Shown here piece after piece: positions 42,200-53,674 of a stretch of 64,000 nt of DNA. The notes under the pieces are model-generated. The model was not told the DNA's origin, ran no database searches, and saw only the letters and a list, made by a program, of their open reading frames with translations. The DNA comes from Actinophytocola sp963825445 (lineage in GTDB: Bacteria > Actinomycetota > Actinomycetes > Mycobacteriales > Pseudonocardiaceae): assembly GCA_963825445.1 (NCBI GenBank), contig CAWGTM010000020.1, forward strand, positions 310,001 through 374,000, read 5' to 3'. A program made the position numbers and the translations under genes. Position 1 is the first letter of the stretch; every line of letters begins with the position of its first letter.

Positions 42200-42907
42200 C
42201 TAAGGGGCGCGGGGAGCGCGTTCGGTTCCCTCCAGGTAGTGGTGCAGGTGGCTCGATCCGGCGAGCATGGCCGTGGCGCGGTGGGTCAGCTGGGTGCGGC
42301 GGTCGGCGATGGCCGCGCGCAGGGCGTCGCTGCTGCCCGTGCGCCGCAGGCCGTCGAGAACCGCCCTGATCTGCGGCAGGGGATAGCGGCCCTGGCGCAG
42401 CATCTTGATCATCCGGGCGTCCCGCACGTCGGTCGGGGTGTAGTAGCGGTAGCCGGTGCCCTGCTCGCGCGACGGGGTCAGCAGCTCGGCGTCCTCCCAC
42501 ACCCGCAGCGCCGACGGGCGCACGCCCAGATGCGCGGCCGCCTCGCCGATCCGCAGGTCGGCGCGCGGTGCCGGATGGCCGTCACCGGCGATCACCTCGA
42601 GGGCCTCGCCGATGGTCCGCAGCGAGATGCGTTGCTCGTGCAGGGCCGCGTGCCCGGCGTCGACCAGGGACAGCGCGAGCGGCACGTCGCCGTCGTGCAC
42701 GGCCTGCATGATCGCCCGCGCCGCGTCCCCGCCGTAGCCGGCCGCCAGGGCACGATAGGTGAGGAGCGCGAGGCGGTGGCGTTCGCCGAACTGCCGGTAG
42801 CCCGAGTCGGTGCGGGGTGTCGGCGGGAGGATGCCGGCGTCGGCGTAGTTGCGGATCTGTTGGGTCGAGACCCCCACCAGCCGAGCCAGATCCACGGGCC
42901 GGACCAT
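42200..42907 (-). CDS. MerR-family regulator with two MerR-type DNA-binding domains
   Basis: 235 residues from ATG 42907 (GGAAGG upstream). The N-terminus is a MerR helix-turn-helix (VDLARLVGVSTQQIRNYADA, GILPPTPRTDSGYRQF), and a second, independent one lies at about residues 120-185 (LRIGEAAAHLGVRPSALRVW, then GYRYYTPTDVRDARMIKMLR). Duplicated MerR domains are unusual but known in actinomycete antibiotic-resistance regulators. It is divergent from an ABC-2 exporter, its likely target; a tandem repeat sits in the shared promoter at 42984-43008. Confidence 0.88.
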   Translation of the reverse strand: MVRPVDLARLVGVSTQQIRNYADAGILPPTPRTDSGYRQFGERHRLALLTYRALAAGYGGDAARAIMQAVHDGDVPLALSLVDAGHAALHEQRISLRTIGEALEVIAGDGHPAPRADLRIGEAAAHLGVRPSALRVWEDAELLTPSREQGTGYRYYTPTDVRDARMIKMLRQGRYPLPQIRAVLDGLRRTGSSDALRAAIADRRTQLTHRATAMLAGSSHLHHYLEGTERAPRAP

Positions 42908-42983
42908 CCAGGCACCTTCCACGGTGATTTGAGGGTTTGGCGGACTTTAGCGTAGATCTCCAGGCGATTCCGCGCGGAAGTCC

Positions 42984-43008
42984 CAATGAGTACTTCAATG
43001 AAATACTT
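42984..43008. promoter_or_regulatory. Imperfect tandem repeat CAATGAGTACTT / CAATGAAATACTT in the exporter promoter
   Basis: Two adjacent 12/13-bp repeats end 7 bp before ATG 43015; AATACT inside the second can serve as -10 for a leaderless transcript. It is a candidate site for the divergent double-MerR regulator, whose two DNA-binding domains would fit a repeated half-site. Confidence 0.45.
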
Positions 43009-43014
43009 GAGGCC

Positions 43015-43862
<848 letters not shown>

Positions 43863-43866
<4 letters not shown>

Positions 43867-44660
43867 GCGTCCTCGGACTGGGCCTGCGCCGCGGCTGGAT
43901 CGAGTTCCGGCTGACCGTGACGAACGCGGGCGAGGTGATGGGCTGGCTGTGGCTCCCGGTGGCCGCGCTCGTGGTGATGTACGTCCTGCGCGACAACACC
44001 GTGCCGGGAACCGATTTTTCCCTTGGCGCACAGTCGATCCCGGGCATCCTGGGGATGAGCGTGGTGATGACGGGCGTGGTGGGCCTGGCGCTCGCCCTCA
44101 CCGCCGACCGCGCCGACGGCACGCTGCTGCGGGCGAAGGCGACCCCGAACGGCACGGTCGGCTACCTGGTCGGTCGGGTGCTGGGCCAGGCGGGCATGAC
44201 GGTCGCCACGGTGGTGGCCGTGCTGATCCCGGCGGCCTTCCTGTTCTCCGGATTGGCCCCGAACTGGGCGGTGCTGCTGTTCGTGCTGGTGCTCGGCCTG
44301 GTGGCGGTACTGCCGATCGGCGCGCTGCTGGGGTCGTGGTTCGTGAATCCGCAGAGCTTGGGGTTCGTGACCATGCTGGTGATGGCGCTGGTGGGGATCT
44401 CCGGGGTGTTCTACCCGCTGACCGCGCTACCGGAGTGGCTGCAGTGGGTGGCGCAGGTGTTTCCGCTGTACTGGCTGGGGCTGGGCATGCGGTGGGCCTT
44501 GCTGCCGGACGGTCTCGTGGTCGCGGAGATCGGCGAATCGTGGCGGGTACTGGAGATGGTGGGAGTGCTGGGCGCGTGGACGGTGGTCGGCTTCGTGGTG
44601 GCTCCGGCCGTGCTGCGGAGAACGGCCCGCCGGGCGACCGGGTCGGCCGTCACGCCGTGA
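43863..44660 (+). CDS. ABC-2-type permease
   Basis: 265 residues with six membrane helices, for example GWLWLPVAALVVMYVLRDNT, GMSVVMTGVVGLALALT, MTVATVVAVLIPAAFLFSGL and FVTMLVMALVGISGVFYPLT. The ADRADGTLLRAKATPNGTVG loop is characteristic of DrrB-like ABC-2 permeases. It partners the ATPase upstream. The last 11 nt overlap the convergent monooxygenase gene. Confidence 0.9.
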
Positions 44661-45756
44661 CGGCCACCTTGCCCAGGAACTGACGCAGGTCGCGGACGGC
44701 GGCGCGGCCCGCTCGGTTGGCACCCACCGTGCTGGCCGACGGGCCGTAGCCCACCAGGTGGAGGCGGGGTTCGGCCACCACCCGCGTGCCGTCCATGGTG
44801 ATGCCGCCGCCTGGGCCGCGCAGGCCCAGCGGCGCCAGGTGGTCCAGCGCGGCGCGCCATCCCGTGCACCACAGGATCACGTCCGCCTCGGCGAAGGTCC
44901 CGTCGTCCCAGGCCACCCCGGTGGGCGTGATCCGGGAGAACATCGGGCGCCGGTCCAGCACGCCGCGCCGCCGCAACGCACGCACCTCCGGAGTCAGCAT
45001 CAGCTCCGTCACGTGCACCACGCTCTGCGGCGGCAGCCCGGCACGCACCCGCTCGTCCACCCGCGCGACGATCTCGCGGCCGTGGTCCTCGGTGAACGGG
45101 CCCTCCCGGAACACCGGCGGCCGGCGCGTCACCCACGTCGTGTCCGCGACCTCGGCTATCTCGGTCAACAGCTGCACGGCCGACGTGCCGCCGCCGACCA
45201 CCACCACGCGTTTGCCGGCGAACCGCTCGGGGCCGCGGTAGTCGACCGTGTGCAGCTGCTCGCCCCGGAAGTCGCCCTGACCGGGGTAGACCGGCCAGAA
45301 CGGGCGGGTCCAGGTGCCGGTCGCGTTGATCACCGCTCGGGCCGACCAGGTGTCGTCGTCGGTGTCGACCAGCAGGCGCTCGTCCGGGCCGTAGCGCACG
45401 GCCCGAACCGCGACCGGGCGGTGCACGGACAGCTCGTTCTCGCGCTCGTAGTCGGCGAAGTACGCGGGCACGGCGTCCGAGGCCCGCTCAGCCGGGTCGG
45501 GCGACTCGAAATGCCGGCCGGGCAGGTCGAAGATCCCGTGCACGGTGGCCATCCGCAACGTCGGCCACCGGTGCTGCCACGCGCCACCGGGCGCGGGGTT
45601 GGCGTCCAGCACCGCGAAGTCGAACCCCGACCGGCGCAGGAAGTACGCGCTGGACAGCCCCGCCTGCCCGGCGCCGATGACCACTACCTCCGTGTCCCGC
45701 ATATCCCGCACAACGCGCCGGCCGGCGACGGTCATCCCGGAGCCGATCCAGATCAC
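44650..45756 (-). CDS. Flavin-containing monooxygenase-like protein
   Basis: 368 residues from the leaderless GTG 45756; ATG 45702, starting RDTEVVVIGAGQ, is the conventional alternative. The FAD motif is VVVIGAGQAGLSSAYFL, the FMO/BVMO fingerprint FRGEQLHTVDY fits FxGxxxHxxxY, and VVVVGGGTSAVQLL binds NADPH. It resembles bacterial NAD(P)-binding FMO-like proteins such as CzcO homologues. It starts back-to-back with hypF, with overlapping -10 elements. Confidence 0.88.
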   Translation of the reverse strand: MIWIGSGMTVAGRRVVRDMRDTEVVVIGAGQAGLSSAYFLRRSGFDFAVLDANPAPGGAWQHRWPTLRMATVHGIFDLPGRHFESPDPAERASDAVPAYFADYERENELSVHRPVAVRAVRYGPDERLLVDTDDDTWSARAVINATGTWTRPFWPVYPGQGDFRGEQLHTVDYRGPERFAGKRVVVVGGGTSAVQLLTEIAEVADTTWVTRRPPVFREGPFTEDHGREIVARVDERVRAGLPPQSVVHVTELMLTPEVRALRRRGVLDRRPMFSRITPTGVAWDDGTFAEADVILWCTGWRAALDHLAPLGLRGPGGGITMDGTRVVAEPRLHLVGYGPSASTVGANRAGRAAVRDLRQFLGKVAVTA

Positions 45757-45763
45757 ACGATTG

Positions 45764-45773
45764 CCCCTACGCT
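45764..45773. promoter_or_regulatory. Overlapping divergent -10 elements of the monooxygenase gene and hypF
   Basis: On the plus strand TACGCT (45768-45773) lies 6 nt before GTG 45780; on the minus strand TAGGGG (45769-45764) lies 7 nt before GTG 45756. The two -10 boxes overlap, so both genes would be leaderless and the promoters could not be occupied at once. Confidence 0.5.
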
Positions 45774-45779
45774 GGGTGG

Positions 45780-48000
45780 GTGGACGAACGCGTTCGTCGG
45801 GTGGTGCGGGTCGAGGGTGTGGTTCAGGGCGTCGGGTATCGGCCGTTCGTGTACGCGCTCGCTACTCGGCTCGGGCTCGCCGGGCATGTGGGCAACGACG
45901 TCGACGGGGTGTTCGCCGAGGTCGAAGGGCCGCGCCGGGACGTGGCGGAGTTCGTCGCCGCGTTGGGCGACGGGCCGCCGCTCGCGGAGGTCGAACGGGT
46001 CACGGACACCGCCGCGACCGCCACTGGGGCAACGGGGTTCGCGATCGTGGCCAGTCCAGTCGGAGGGACCAGGCACACGCTCGTCTCCGCCGACTCCGCT
46101 ACCTGCGCCGACTGCCTCCGCGAGCTGGCCGACCCGGCCGACCGCCGCTTCGGCTACCCGTTCATCAACTGCACCCACTGCGGTCCGCGGTTCACGATCG
46201 TCCGCGACGTTCCCTACGACCGGCCGTTCACCACCATGTCCGGGTTTCCGATGTGCGTGCCGTGCGCCGACGAGTACCACGACCCGGCGAACCGGCGGTT
46301 TCACGCCCAACCCACGTGCTGCCCCGGCTGCGGGCCGCGCCTCTCGGGAACCATCGCCGGCGCTGCCGAAGAGCTGCGGGCCGGGAAGATACTGGCGGTC
46401 AAGGGAATCGGCGGCTATCACCTGGCCGTGCTGGCTGGCGACGAACGAGCGACTGCCACGCTGCGCGCCCGCAAACACCGTGAGGACAAGCCGTTCGCCG
46501 TCATGGTGTCCGATGTGGACCAAGCCGACGAGCTGTGCGAGCTGGACCCCGCGGCGCGGCACCTGCTCACCAGCAGACGCCGGCCCATCGTGTTGCTCAC
46601 CCGCCGGCCCGACGCCGCCGTGGCCCCCTCGGCGGCGCCCGGCAACCGGCAACTCGGCGTGATGCTGCCCTACAGCCCGCTGCACCACCTGCTCCTCCAG
46701 GCAGTGGGCGCCCCGATCGTGCTCACCAGCGGCAACGTCTCCGACGAGCCGATCGCCTACCTCGACGACGACGCGCGCACCAGACTCGAGGGGATCGCCG
46801 ACGCGTTCCTCACCCACGACCGGCCCATCCACATCCGCACGGACGACTCGGTGGTCCGCCCCTTCCGCGGTCAGGAGACCGTGCTGCGCCGCTCCCGCGG
46901 CTACGTCCCGGAGCCCGTGCCACTGCGTCCGCCCGCGCGGCGGCCCGTCCTGGCGTGCGGTGCCGAGCTGAAGAACACCTTCTGCCTGGCGAAGGACCGG
47001 CACGCGTTCCTGTCCCACCACATCGGCGATCTGGAGAACTACGAGACGCTGCGGTCGTATGTGGAGGGAATCGACGCACTTCGGACGGCTGTTCGACATC
47101 GAGCCGGTGCTCGTGGCCCACGACCTGCATCCCGAGTACCTGTCGACCAAACACGCGTTCGCCATGCCGGAAGTCGAACTCGTCGGCGTGCAACACCATC
47201 ACGCCCACATCGCCGCGTGCTTGGCCGACAACGGCGAACCGGGCCCGGTCATCGGCGTCGCCTTCGACGGCCTCGGCTACGGCACGGACGGCACCATCTG
47301 GGGCGGCGAGTTCCTGCACGCGGATCTCACGACCAGCGTCCGCTTGGGACACCTCGAACCCGTCCCCCTGCCCGGTGGGACGGCCGCCATCAGGCAGCCG
47401 TGGCGGATGGCGGCCGCCTACCTGGCCGAAGGCGACTCCTCGGATCTGGCGGTACACCATCGCAACGCGGCCGACTGGCCGGCCGTGCTGGCCGTGGCCC
47501 GCAGCGGCACCAACTCGCCGCTCACCTCCAGCGCCGGCCGGCTGTTCGACGCGGTGTCGGCCCTGCTCGGCACCCGTGACCGGATCAACTACGAGGGCCA
47601 GGCGGCGGTCGAACTGGAACAGTTGGCCGATCCCGCCGAACGCGACGCGTACCTGGCGACCATCACCGACACCGACCCCGTGCGGATCAAAGGAACCGAT
47701 CTGGTCCGGGCGGCGGCCGAGGACCTGCGCGCGGCGTCGCGCCGACCGGTGATCGCCGCGCGGTTCCACAACGGAGTGGCCGACGCGATCGTGCAGACGT
47801 GCCTGATCCTGCGTGACCGCACGGGGTTGGGCACAGTCGCCCTGTCAGGCGGCGTGTTCCAGAACCTGCTGCTGCTCACACGCAGCGTGGACCGGTTGAC
47901 GGCCAACGGTTTCCGCGTGCTCACCCACCGCCGCGTGCCGACGAACGACGGCGGGATCAGCCTCGGCCAGGCAGCGGTGGCCGCCGCCCGGGATCAGTGA
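45780..48000 (+). CDS. hypF: HypF carbamoyltransferase, hydrogenase maturation, frameshifted as given
   Basis: An N-terminal acylphosphatase domain (VVRVEGVVQGVGYRPFVYAL), two zinc fingers (CADCLREL, CTHCGPRF, CVPCADEY, CCPGCGPR), a YrdC-like domain (KGIGGYHLAVLAGDE, then RKHREDKPFAVMV) and a Kae1-like carbamoyltransferase domain with VQHHHAHIAACLADNG make up HypF. It turns carbamoyl phosphate into the thiocarbamate of HypE, the source of the cyanide ligands. The frame breaks at about 47076; removing one G restores EGIDHFGRLFDIEP and a 739-residue protein. Transcription is towards, and convergent with, the minus-strand structural operon; its stop overlaps the DUF6084 gene. Confidence 0.9.
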
Positions 48001-48630
48001 CCTTCGTCCGCGCCGAGCAGCTTCTCCAACACGCTGTCCCACGTGGCCAGCGCGTGGTCGCTCTTGTACCGCCGCAACGACTCCATGGTGGACAGACTGC
48101 ACCCGGAACCAGGCGCTGTCCGGGAAGTGCAGGTCCACCGTCTCCCGCCACACCGACACCGGCAGCGGGAACGCGCTCTCCTTGCTCCACGGCACCTGTT
48201 CCACCGACAGCCGGCCGTCGTGCACGCTGAACACCGTGCCGCTGTACAGCAGCAGCAGCGGGATGACGCCGTCGGTCAACGCGCTGAAGTACTTGGTCGA
48301 CGCGATCTCCAGGTCGTAGGTGCACGGCAGCGGCAACGCGTGCGTGATGCTGCCGGTGAAGCCGGGGACCATGGTGGACAGTGACGCCAGCTGGATCGGC
48401 TTCACCGTGTCCGCCCAGCGTTCCGGGTCGCCGAACAGGTCCTGCAACCCGTCGGCCTCGGCCGCCGAGTACCGGCGGCGCTGCGGTTCGATCCGGATCT
48501 GGCAGCGCAGCGCGATCGCCGACACCTGGCCGCCCGTGGTGTCGGTGATCCGCAGGCTCAGCGCGAGGCCGGGGGTGGCGGCGTACCGGTCGGCCGTCGC
48601 GCCGACGCAGTCGAAGACCAGGTCAGCCAT
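47994..48630 (-). CDS. DUF6084-type hydrogenase-cluster protein, frameshifted as given
   Basis: It begins MADLVFDCVGATADRY at ATG 48630 and continues RITDTTGGQVSAIALRCQIR, LFGDPERWADTVKPIQLASL, VPGFTGSITHALPLPCTYDL and FSALTDGVIPLLLLYSGTVF. An extra base at about 48096 shifts the frame; removing it gives STMESLRRYKSDHALATWDS and an end at 47994, 211 residues in all. I know this protein only as a conserved companion of group 1h hydrogenase genes in actinobacteria; its beta-rich sequence gives no reaction. It overlaps the DUF5947 stop and is last in the structural operon. Confidence 0.75.
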
Positions 48631-49222
48631 CGAACGACCCCGCCCGCGCCCGAATCGTCGCGAAGAACTCGTCGATCGCCTCGTGGGCCTCGGTGCCGCC
48701 GTCGAAGCCCTTCCAGTACATCCGCACCAGCCCGACCAGCTCGTAGCACCGGTCGATCGGCACGAGGAAGCACTCGCCGTCGCGGATGAGGATGCGCCTC
48801 CACCTCCGGCCGGGCGGCCGCCAGCAGCGGGTGGGTCTCGGCGAGCGACGGCCCACGCGTCCAGGTTCAGCAGGCACTCGGTGGCGCCGGCCGGGCTCGG
48901 GTAGAACGCGGTCACCTGCGGTCCGCTGCGCAGGAAGAACGCCGAGCCGACGGGAATGCCGAGCGACTCCCACTCGGCGGACGTGAGCCGCTGCCCGGTG
49001 AGGAACCGGTCGGGGACCGCCCGGAACCGGCCGGCCTCCTCGGTGAACAACAGGTAGCACGGCCGGCACACGCACTTGAGCGCCCGGTTCTCCGTGTCCA
49101 CCACGTGGCCGTGCTCCGGTCCGGCGACCTTCCCGCACAGCTCGCAGTGCTCCACCACCTCCGACGGCACGGGCGCGGGGGCCGGCACCGGGGTGCCGAC
49201 GAACCGGCGCAGACGACGTCAT
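48623..49222 (-). CDS. DUF5947-type hydrogenase-cluster protein, frameshifted as given
   Basis: ATG 49222 overlaps the stop of the Rieske gene. Three single-base insertions (about 49208, 48845 and 48795) scatter it over three frames. Joined, it reads LRRFVGTPVPAP, HCELCGKVAGPEHGHVVDTE, CVCRPCYLLFTEEAGRFRAV, SAFFLRSGPQVTAFYPSP, ETHPLLAAARPEVEA, ILIRDGECFLVPIDRCYELV and EAIDEFFATIRARAGS, 198 residues. CELC and CRPC suggest a zinc or iron site. The family accompanies group 1h hydrogenases; its role is unknown but maturation or electron transfer is plausible. Confidence 0.75.
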   Translation of the reverse strand: MTSSAPVRRHPGAGPRARAVGGGGALRAVREGRRTGARPRGGHGEPGAQVRVPAVLPVVHRGGRPVPGGPRPVPHRAAAHVRRVGVARHSRRLGVLPAQRTAGDRVLPEPGRRHRVPAEPGRVGRRSPRPTRCWRPPGRRWRRILIRDGECFLVPIDRCYELVGLVRMYWKGFDGGTEAHEAIDEFFATIRARAGSFDG

Positions 49223-50065
49223 GACACGGCCCGCGGCACGGCGACCCGGACGCCCGCGCTGTCGGACAGCAGCGGCAGCGGCTCGAGGTGCAGGTCGGCG
49301 TCGAGCCCACGGCCGGCGAGCCGGACGTCGAACCGCGCACCGCACGACGGGCAGGTCAGCTCGGTCGCCGGCCAGCGCGCCGGCCGCGAGCGTCGACCCG
49401 CAGGCCGCGCACGCGTCCCGGTAGGCGTAGAGCGTGCCGCGCACCGAACACACGAGCACCGCCGTGCCCTCCACGTCGACGACCACGGGCCGGCGTCGGC
49501 GGCCGAGCGCGGGCAGCGTGGTCCACGCGCCCTCGGCCGTCGGGACCGGCTCGTGCCCAGCCGGGCGGCGGGCCCATGCCCACCTGCAGCAACGGCGCGG
49601 CCGGCGCGCTGACGCCCGCCACCTCGATGCCCGTCAGCTCGGGCGCGGCGTCCTGGATGGCGCCCTCGATGGCCGTCTGCACGGTGAGCGTGGAGGACGC
49701 GCAGCCGTCGCAGCTGCCCTGCAGCCGCAGCTGCGCCACGCCTTCCTCGTCTACGCCCAGGTACTCGACCCCGCCCGCGTGCGAGCCGAGGTAGGGCCGG
49801 ATCCGGTCCAGCGCCCGCTGGATGCGGGCGTCCACATCGAGCGGGTGCAGGTCGTGCAGCAGCAGCAGGCTCTCCACGAGATCGTCCTCGGCGATGGCCG
49901 AGACCTGCGGCGGTTCCAGCACGGCCATGATCCGGGTCAGGCCCTCGCCGTACATCTCCACCAGCAGGTGGACCAGCTCCTCGGCCGTGTCCTTGTCGCG
50001 GCCGGCCGCCAGGCCGGCGAGCAGCTCCTCGATCCGCCCGCCGACCGTTCGAGCGTTGCCGCCAT
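49219..50065 (-). CDS. NifU-like/Rieske iron-sulfur protein of the hydrogenase operon (HucE/HhyE-like), frameshifted as given
   Basis: ATG 50065 lies 1 nt after the hhyL stop. A short helical start (GRIEELLAGLAAGRDKDTAE) leads to a NifU C-terminal-like domain (IRPYLGSHAGGVEYLGVDEE, GSCDGCASSTLTVQTAIEGA, with CxxC) and then a Rieske-type [2Fe-2S] domain (DACAACGSTLAAGALAG, LTCPSCGARFDVRLAG). The first Rieske pair has Cys where His is usual. At least three indels (about 50046, 49556 and 49373) break the frame; repaired length is about 281 residues. Proteins of this plan accompany mycobacterial uptake hydrogenases and are thought to pass electrons towards the respiratory chain. Confidence 0.78.
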
Positions 50066-50066
50066 G

Positions 50067-51835
50067 TCAGTACTCGGCGTTGAACGCGTGCGGGGTGTGG
50101 ATCTTGGTCAGCGTCTTCCCCGTGCCGAGCGACATGTGCACACCACACGGCAGGCACGGGTCGAAGCTGCGGACCGCGCGCATGATGTCGATGCCCTTGA
50201 AGTTCTCCGGCGGGTTCTCCTCGAAGATCGGGGTGTTCTGCACGGCGTCCTCGTACGGGCCGGGCGTGCCGTAGGTGTCGCGCACGCTGCCGTTCCACGG
50301 GGTCGGCGGGTACGGGTGGTAGTTCGCGATCTTGCCGCCCTTGATCACCATGTGGTGGGACAGCACGCCGCGGACCGCCTCGGTGAAGCCGACGCTGACG
50401 CCCTCGTCCGGAACCTTGAACGGCTCCCACGTCTTCGTGTGGCCCGCGCGGATCTCGGCGAGCGCCTTCTCCACGAACGTGAGCGCGAGCGCGGCGGAGT
50501 ACGCCTGGAAGTACGTGCGGGCGCGGTTGCGCTCGATCGCGTTGCTCCACTGTGGAATCTTCCACTCGAACTGCACCTCGGGCTTCGTGGCGCTCTTCGG
50601 CAGCGCGATCTTCACGCTGTGCCCGGTGGCCTGGATGTAGTCGGTGTTCACCAGGCCGGCGAGCGCGGTGGCCCACAGCCGCGCGATCGGGCCGCCGCCG
50701 GTGTCGAGCGCCAGGTGGTCCTTGCCGTCGAACCAGCGCGGGCGACATCGTCCACGAGTACTTGTTGTCGAAGTCGCGCTTGGCCGGCCGGGGGATGGTG
50801 TGCTGGTTCCACGGGTGGCGCCGGTCGACCGGGTTGCCCAGCGGGATCCTTGTTCACGAACATCTCCTGGTCCTCCCAGTCCTCGTAGAACGAGTGACCG
50901 AGCAGGATCCGGATGCCCAGGTTGATGTCCAGCAGGCTGGTGGTGACGAGCTTGCCGTCGACCACCACGCCGGGCGTGACGTACATCTTGCGGCCCCAGG
51001 ACTCCATGTTCTCGTAGGTGAAGTCGCAGTACTCGGGGTCGTTCAGGCTGCCCCAGCAACCCAGCAGGATGCGGCGCTGGCCGACCTTCTCGTAGCCCGG
51101 CAGGGCCTCGTAGAAGAAGTCGAACAGGTCGTCGTGCATCGGCACCACGCGCTTCATGAACTCCACGTAGCGCATGAGCCGGGTGAGGTAGTCGGTGAAC
51201 AGCTGCACGGTCGCCACCGTGCCGACGCCGCCGGGGTACAGAGTGGACGGATGGACGTGGCGGCCCTCCATGAGGCAGAACATCTCGCGGGTGTAGCGGG
51301 AGACGTGCAGTGCCTCGCGGTAGAACTCGCCCTCCAGAGGGTTGAGCGAGCGCATGATGTCGCCGATGGTCTTGTAGCCGTGCTCGGCCGCGTGCGGCGA
51401 CTCGGTGCGGTTCGCGAGTTCCAGCACGCCGGGGTTGGTCTCGGCGACCATCTTCTCGCAGTAGTCCACGCCGACCAGGTTCTCCTGGAAGATGTTGTGG
51501 TCGAACATGTACTCGGCCGCCTCGCCGAGGTTGATGATCCACTCGCCGAGGTGCGGCGGGCGCACGCCGTAGGCCATGTTCTGGTTGTAGACCGAGCAGG
51601 TGGCGTGGTTGTCACCGCAGATGCCGCAGATGCGGCTGGTGATGAAGTGCGCGTCGCGTGGGTCCTTGCCCTTCATGAAGATGCTGTAGCCACGGAAGAT
51701 CGACGAGGTGCTGTGGCACTCCACGACTTCCTTGGCCTTGAAGTCGATCTTCGTGTAGATGCCCAGGCTGCCGACGATCCTGGTGACCGGGTCCCACGCC
51801 ATCTCCACGAGTTCGCGCTCTGTTGCCTTGGTCAT
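50067..51835 (-). CDS. hhyL: [NiFe]-hydrogenase large subunit, group 1h type, frameshifted as given
   Basis: It starts at ATG 51835, with GGGAAGG upstream. The N-terminal Ni ligand motif is RICGICGDNHATCSVYNQ (CxxC) and the C-terminal one is FDPCLPCGVHMS (DPCxxCxxH); the 22-residue tail after that His (MSLGTGK to the end) would be removed by the maturation protease. Two single-base insertions, both in CCC runs, at about 50845 and 50745, move the frame; repaired, KDPLGNPVDRRHPWNQHT and TMSPRWFDGKDHLALDTGGG connect and the length is exactly 588 residues. It holds the Ni-Fe site of a high-affinity, O2-tolerant H2-oxidising enzyme. It is co-transcribed with hhyS, 13 nt upstream. Confidence 0.9.
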
Positions 51836-51848
51836 CGTCGACCTTCCC

Positions 51849-52883
<1,035 letters not shown>

Positions 52884-52899
52884 GATTCGACGACCTTCC

Positions 52900-52911
52900 T
52901 CACAGCTGTGA
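52900..52911. promoter_or_regulatory. Palindrome TCACAGCTGTGA in the hhyS leader
   Basis: A perfect 12-bp palindrome 17 bp before the hhyS start and downstream of the proposed promoter. It could be an operator or a small RNA stem. No second copy was noticed. Confidence 0.35.
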
Positions 52912-52945
52912 ATTATGCTGCGGGTCACCTTGGCCCGGAGAAAAC

Positions 52946-52972
52946 ATTATCCCCGACTCTTCGTGGCAGCAA
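52946..52972 (-). promoter_or_regulatory. Probable promoter of hhyS-hhyL
   Basis: On the minus strand TTGCTG (52972-52967) and GATAAT (52951-52946) are separated by 15 bp, slightly short for a housekeeping promoter. The region is AT-richer than its surroundings, and the GGACA-N4-TGTCC site lies just upstream of the -35. Confidence 0.4.
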
Positions 52973-52980
52973 GAGTGAAT

Positions 52981-52994
52981 GGACAGAAATGTCC
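52981..52994. promoter_or_regulatory. Operator candidate 1: GGACA-GAAA-TGTCC
   Basis: A perfect inverted repeat between the divergent hhyS and 53082 genes. The same arms and spacing recur at 53675-53688, next to the XRE regulator gene, and in a variant at 54097-54110. Confidence 0.55.
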
Positions 52995-53081
52995 GGTAGG
53001 GTCCCCGGCCGGTTGCTCCGTTGCGCGGTTGGGGAAGTGGGTTTCCGCAGGTAACCTGTGCCCTTCTACAGGGGACGACGG

Positions 53082-53588
53082 GTGGGACACGTGACTGAGT
53101 CCAACCACAACCCGATCGAGGTCCGGCCGGTCGTGGTCTTGTCCCAAACATTTCCGGCACGTCCTTCGTCGATTCCGGAAATCCGGGAATTCGTACGTCG
53201 GTGCCTCGCGGACTCGCCGCTCACCGACGAGGACAACGGCGAGGTCACGCAGACGGTGTTCCGCGCGCTGCTCGACGCGGCCGGACCGACCGGCACCATT
53301 CAGATCTCGTTCCGGATCTTCCCGGAGCAGGTGGAGGTCGACGTGCTCCACTCGCATCCCGGGCGCGCGGACGAGCAGGTGCTCGAGCGGATGGCCGAGA
53401 AACCGGCCACGTTCGCCGACTGGATGGCCGACGTGTTGCGCCGGGAAGGGCTCACCCAGGAACAGGCGGCGCGGCAACTCGGCGTCTCGGTGAAAACCGT
53501 GAGTCGCTGGGTCGGTGGGGAAACCGAGCCGAGATTACGTGATCTTCGGCGTATCCGAGAATTGTTCGGAGACACCCCGTTGTCCTGA
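53082..53588 (+). CDS. RsbW-like ATPase-fold / XRE helix-turn-helix fusion protein
   Basis: 168 residues from GTG 53082 (GGGGA 6 nt upstream); GTG 53091 is possible. Residues 20-95 (IPEIREFVRRCLADSPLTDE, VTQTVFRALLDAAG, then IQISFRIFPEQVEVDVLHSH) resemble the histidine-kinase-like ATPase fold of anti-sigma factors, though the Asn of the N box is not obvious, so ATP binding is doubtful. Residues 115-165 are an XRE helix-turn-helix (LTQEQAARQLGVSVKTVSRW, then RDLRRIRELFG). It is divergent from hhyS and first in the plus-strand hydrogenase operon region, so a regulator of the cluster is likely. Confidence 0.65.
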   Translation: MGHVTESNHNPIEVRPVVVLSQTFPARPSSIPEIREFVRRCLADSPLTDEDNGEVTQTVFRALLDAAGPTGTIQISFRIFPEQVEVDVLHSHPGRADEQVLERMAEKPATFADWMADVLRREGLTQEQAARQLGVSVKTVSRWVGGETEPRLRDLRRIRELFGDTPLS

Positions 53589-53674
53589 ATTCGCGGAATC
53601 CCGGACCCGCTACCGCCGCTCGGATGGGTCATTGACTCGGCAGCCAAACGGGCGAACACTTGTGTCGTTCCCAT

